6,136 nucleotides of DNA from Omnitrophica WOR_2 bacterium RIFCSPHIGHO2_01_FULL_52_10 (GTDB lineage: Bacteria; Omnitrophota; Gorgyraeia; Zapsychrales; Zapsychraceae), in contig MHGM01000027.1 of the NCBI GenBank assembly GCA_001805565.1, forward strand, positions 4,044-10,179, given 5' to 3'. Position 1 is the first letter of the stretch, and every line of letters begins with the position of its first letter. Below, one piece after another: positions 4,569-6,136 of this stretch. The notes under the pieces are model-generated. The model had not been told where the DNA came from and made no database searches. It saw only the letters and a list, made by a program, of their open reading frames with translations. A program made the translations under genes and the position numbers.

Positions 4569-4575
4569 AAGGAGG
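4569..4575 (+). promoter_or_regulatory. Strong Shine-Dalgarno that sets the ptsN start
   Basis: AAGGAGG at 4569-4575 is a full anti-16S match, 8 nt before the ATG at 4584. It rules out the in-frame TTG at 4557, which lies upstream of this site inside the palindrome. Confidence 0.8.
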
Positions 4576-4583
4576 AGCGTTGC

Positions 4584-5060
4584 ATGAAGATCATGGATTT
4601 CCTGGCCCCGAAGGCTGTGTCAACAACCCTGACAAGTGCAAATAAAAAAGACGTTGTTGAAGAATTGCTGGGGTTGCTGATCAATGCCGGCGCGGTCGAA
4701 AAAAAACATAAAAGTAAAGTGCTCGAAGTTTTAATGGCCCGCGAAGCTCTGGGCTCCACCGCGATTGGACAAGGGATTGCCATTCCTCATGGCAAATGCG
4801 ATTGCGTTAAAAAGCTGGTCGGTTGTTTGGGGATAAGTAAAGCAGGCATTGATTTCGATTCTCTGGATGGCGAACCCGCCTACATATTCTTTCTGTTAGT
4901 GGCTCCTGCCGATTCCGCCGGCCCGCATCTTAAAGCGTTAGCGAAAATTTCCCGTCTCTTGAAAGATAAATATATTCGCGAAAGCCTGAAATCTGTAAAG
5001 GACGAGAAATCCATGCTACAGATCATTCTCCAAGAAGACAGTCGTTTGTCTAAAGTCTAG
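4584..5060 (+). CDS. ptsN: PTS EIIA domain protein (PtsN / EIIA-Ntr-like, fructose-type fold)
   Basis: A stand-alone EIIA of the fructose/mannitol/nitrogen type, 158 aa, one domain. The signature around the phosphorylated histidine is GSTAIGQGIAIPHGK with His69; the second conserved histidine is in GPHLKALAKISRLLKD (His115). It would accept phosphate from HPr or NPr. No EIIB or EIIC domain is attached and none follows in the window, so a regulatory role like EIIA-Ntr is more likely than sugar uptake; that is inference. The ATG at 4584 follows a near-perfect AAGGAGG; a TTG at 4557 in frame would add nine residues without family support. The next gene, yvcK, starts 2 nt after the stop, so the two are almost certainly one operon. 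No convincing promoter was found in the 158 nt behind tRNA-Gly, so it may be read through from the tRNA region. Confidence 0.9.
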   Translation: MKIMDFLAPKAVSTTLTSANKKDVVEELLGLLINAGAVEKKHKSKVLEVLMAREALGSTAIGQGIAIPHGKCDCVKKLVGCLGISKAGIDFDSLDGEPAYIFFLLVAPADSAGPHLKALAKISRLLKDKYIRESLKSVKDEKSMLQIILQEDSRLSKV

Positions 5061-5062
5061 GC

Positions 5063-6136
5063 ATGCCTCAAAACCCTTTTAAGTGGCTATATCCCGGCAT
5101 GAAGGTCAAGCGGTGGCTCTTGATCTCATTGCTGGGGGTGATCATTGTCGGCGCCGGCGCCGTTCTGGCGGCGGAGCCATATCCGTTTGTCAGTGTTGTT
5201 GGCATCTTGTGGATTATCTGCGGGATGATTTTCATCGTCATGGGAATGGGTAAAATGGTCGTTTCCCTTCTGACGCTGTTTTTACCAAAAGGAGAACGCG
5301 AGCTTGTTAACATTCTCTACCAGAAGCGGTATCTCGAACGCGGGCCGAAGATCGTCGTCATTGGAGGAGGACACGGGCTGTCACATTTGATTTTTGGTCT
5401 CAAGGAATACACGGCCAATATCACGGCTATCGTGACCGTGGCCGATAGCGGTGGTTCATCAGGGCGTTTGCGGGAAGAGTTTAACATTGTCGCGCCGGGA
5501 GATATCCGCAATTGTCTGGTCGCGCTGGCGGACGCGCCGGCTTTGATGGGGGAACTTTTCCAGTTCCGGTTTTCCAAAGATTCGCAGCTCCAGGGCCATA
5601 ATTTCGGCAATTTATTTTTGACCGCCATGGTCCAGTTGACCAAGGGTGATTTCGAACTGGCCGTCAAGGAAACGAGTAAAGTCCTGGCAATCCGCGGCAA
5701 TGTCGTGCCTTCGACCGTGAGCAATGTTCATTTGGTCGCGGAATACATGGATGGGACCCGGACCCAGGGGGAAGCGAGAATCCCGAACCCCAATTCCCGG
5801 GTCAAAAGAGTTTATTTGACGGATCAAGACGCTTATCCAACGGCCGATGCGTTGGAAGCCATTGCCCAGGCGGATGTGATCATCCTGGGGCCGGGCAGTC
5901 TGTATACGAGCGTTATTCCCAATCTTATCGTCAAGGGAATGAGCGACGCGATCGCCAAATCGCCGGCATTTAAGATATATGTTTGCAACGTGATGACCCA
6001 GCATGGTGAAACGGATCATTATTCCGCCAGCGACCATGTCCGCGCGCTTATTGAGCATGCCAATAAAGATGTGATCGACGCGTGTCTGATCAATGATGCT
6101 CATGCCCCGGAAGAGGCATTAAACAGATATAAAGAG
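5063..6136 (+). CDS. yvcK: YvcK/CofD-family protein with N-terminal membrane anchor (3' truncated by window edge)
   Basis: The frame is open for 358 codons to the end of the window. Residues about 17-36 and 42-62 (possibly to 74) are hydrophobic and look like two membrane helices, placing the rest in the cytoplasm. From about 96 the CofD-like Rossmann core follows: KIVVIGGGHGLSHL (96-109), TVADSGGSSGRLREE (125-139), PGDIRNCLVALAD (145-157), GHNFGNLFLTAM (178-189), a later ILGPGSLYTSVIPNLIVKG, and TDHYSASDHVRALIEH near the right edge. YvcK proteins bind UDP-sugars such as UDP-GlcNAc and link carbon metabolism to cell shape and peptidoglycan synthesis; they lack the F420 transferase activity of CofD. 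The usual GGGTGLS reads GGGHGLS here. The ATG sits 2 nt after the ptsN stop with no clear Shine-Dalgarno, which suggests translational coupling. Perhaps 60-90 residues are missing at the C-terminus. Confidence 0.92.
   Translation, partial: MPQNPFKWLYPGMKVKRWLLISLLGVIIVGAGAVLAAEPYPFVSVVGILWIICGMIFIVMGMGKMVVSLLTLFLPKGERELVNILYQKRYLERGPKIVVIGGGHGLSHLIFGLKEYTANITAIVTVADSGGSSGRLREEFNIVAPGDIRNCLVALADAPALMGELFQFRFSKDSQLQGHNFGNLFLTAMVQLTKGDFELAVKETSKVLAIRGNVVPSTVSNVHLVAEYMDGTRTQGEARIPNPNSRVKRVYLTDQDAYPTADALEAIAQADVIILGPGSLYTSVIPNLIVKGMSDAIAKSPAFKIYVCNVMTQHGETDHYSASDHVRALIEHANKDVIDACLINDAHAPEEALNRYKE

Noticed and set aside
3828..4583. CRISPR array
   Set aside because: Repeats are inverted, variable in length and unevenly spaced; no direct-repeat/spacer periodicity.
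5612..6103. 163-codon ORF on - antisense to yvcK
   Set aside because: Opposite-strand shadow of the conserved CofD-like core.

Overview
The window reads as one chromosomal stretch of a Gram-negative-type bacterium with every gene on the + strand and moderate GC. The lineage cannot be fixed from the sequence. An MsbA-like exporter, a short EF-Ts, a membrane-anchored YvcK and many intergenic palindromes would suit an uncultured group such as Omnitrophota or a neighbour; this is a low-confidence inference.

Layout: (1) 1-905, the C-terminal part of an MsbA-type ABC exporter. (2) 906-1161, a promoter (-35 at 925, -10 at 948) and a roughly 200-nt leader closed by an 11-bp stem that encloses two perfect TTGACA palindromes. 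(3) 1162-3827, the classical block rpsB-tsf-pyrH-frr (ribosomal protein S2, elongation factor Ts, UMP kinase, ribosome recycling factor), with pyrH overlapping tsf by 14 nt. (4) 3828-4583, an RNA-gene and repeat region: tRNA-Lys(TTT), tRNA-Leu(TAG) and tRNA-Gly(GCC) separated by many inverted repeats. (5) 4584-6136, a PTS EIIA (PtsN-like) gene and, 2 nt later, a YvcK/CofD-family gene with an N-terminal membrane segment that runs off the right edge.

The first operon supplies translation factors plus UMP kinase, the first committed kinase toward UTP, CTP and UDP-sugars. The second pairs a PTS phospho-acceptor with a UDP-sugar-binding family known to link carbon status with envelope synthesis. 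In many bacteria frr is followed by uppS-cdsA-dxr; here tRNAs and the ptsN-yvcK pair follow instead.

The least explained part is the non-coding DNA. Two paired-hairpin elements (3880-3985 and 4231-4328) share the design TCCC-GA-stem-loop-stem-GA-GGGA followed by an inverted version. Their stem sequences differ but remain paired, and the CGAG/CGAG tandem G.A mismatch is kept. A 21-bp copy of the 5' end of tRNA-Lys with its flank lies 185 bp upstream of the real gene and brackets the first element. At least three families of palindromes recur (TTGACA cores; TTACG-GA-AC...GT-GA-CGTAA cores; the TCCCGAG type). No protein-coding system outside known families was found.
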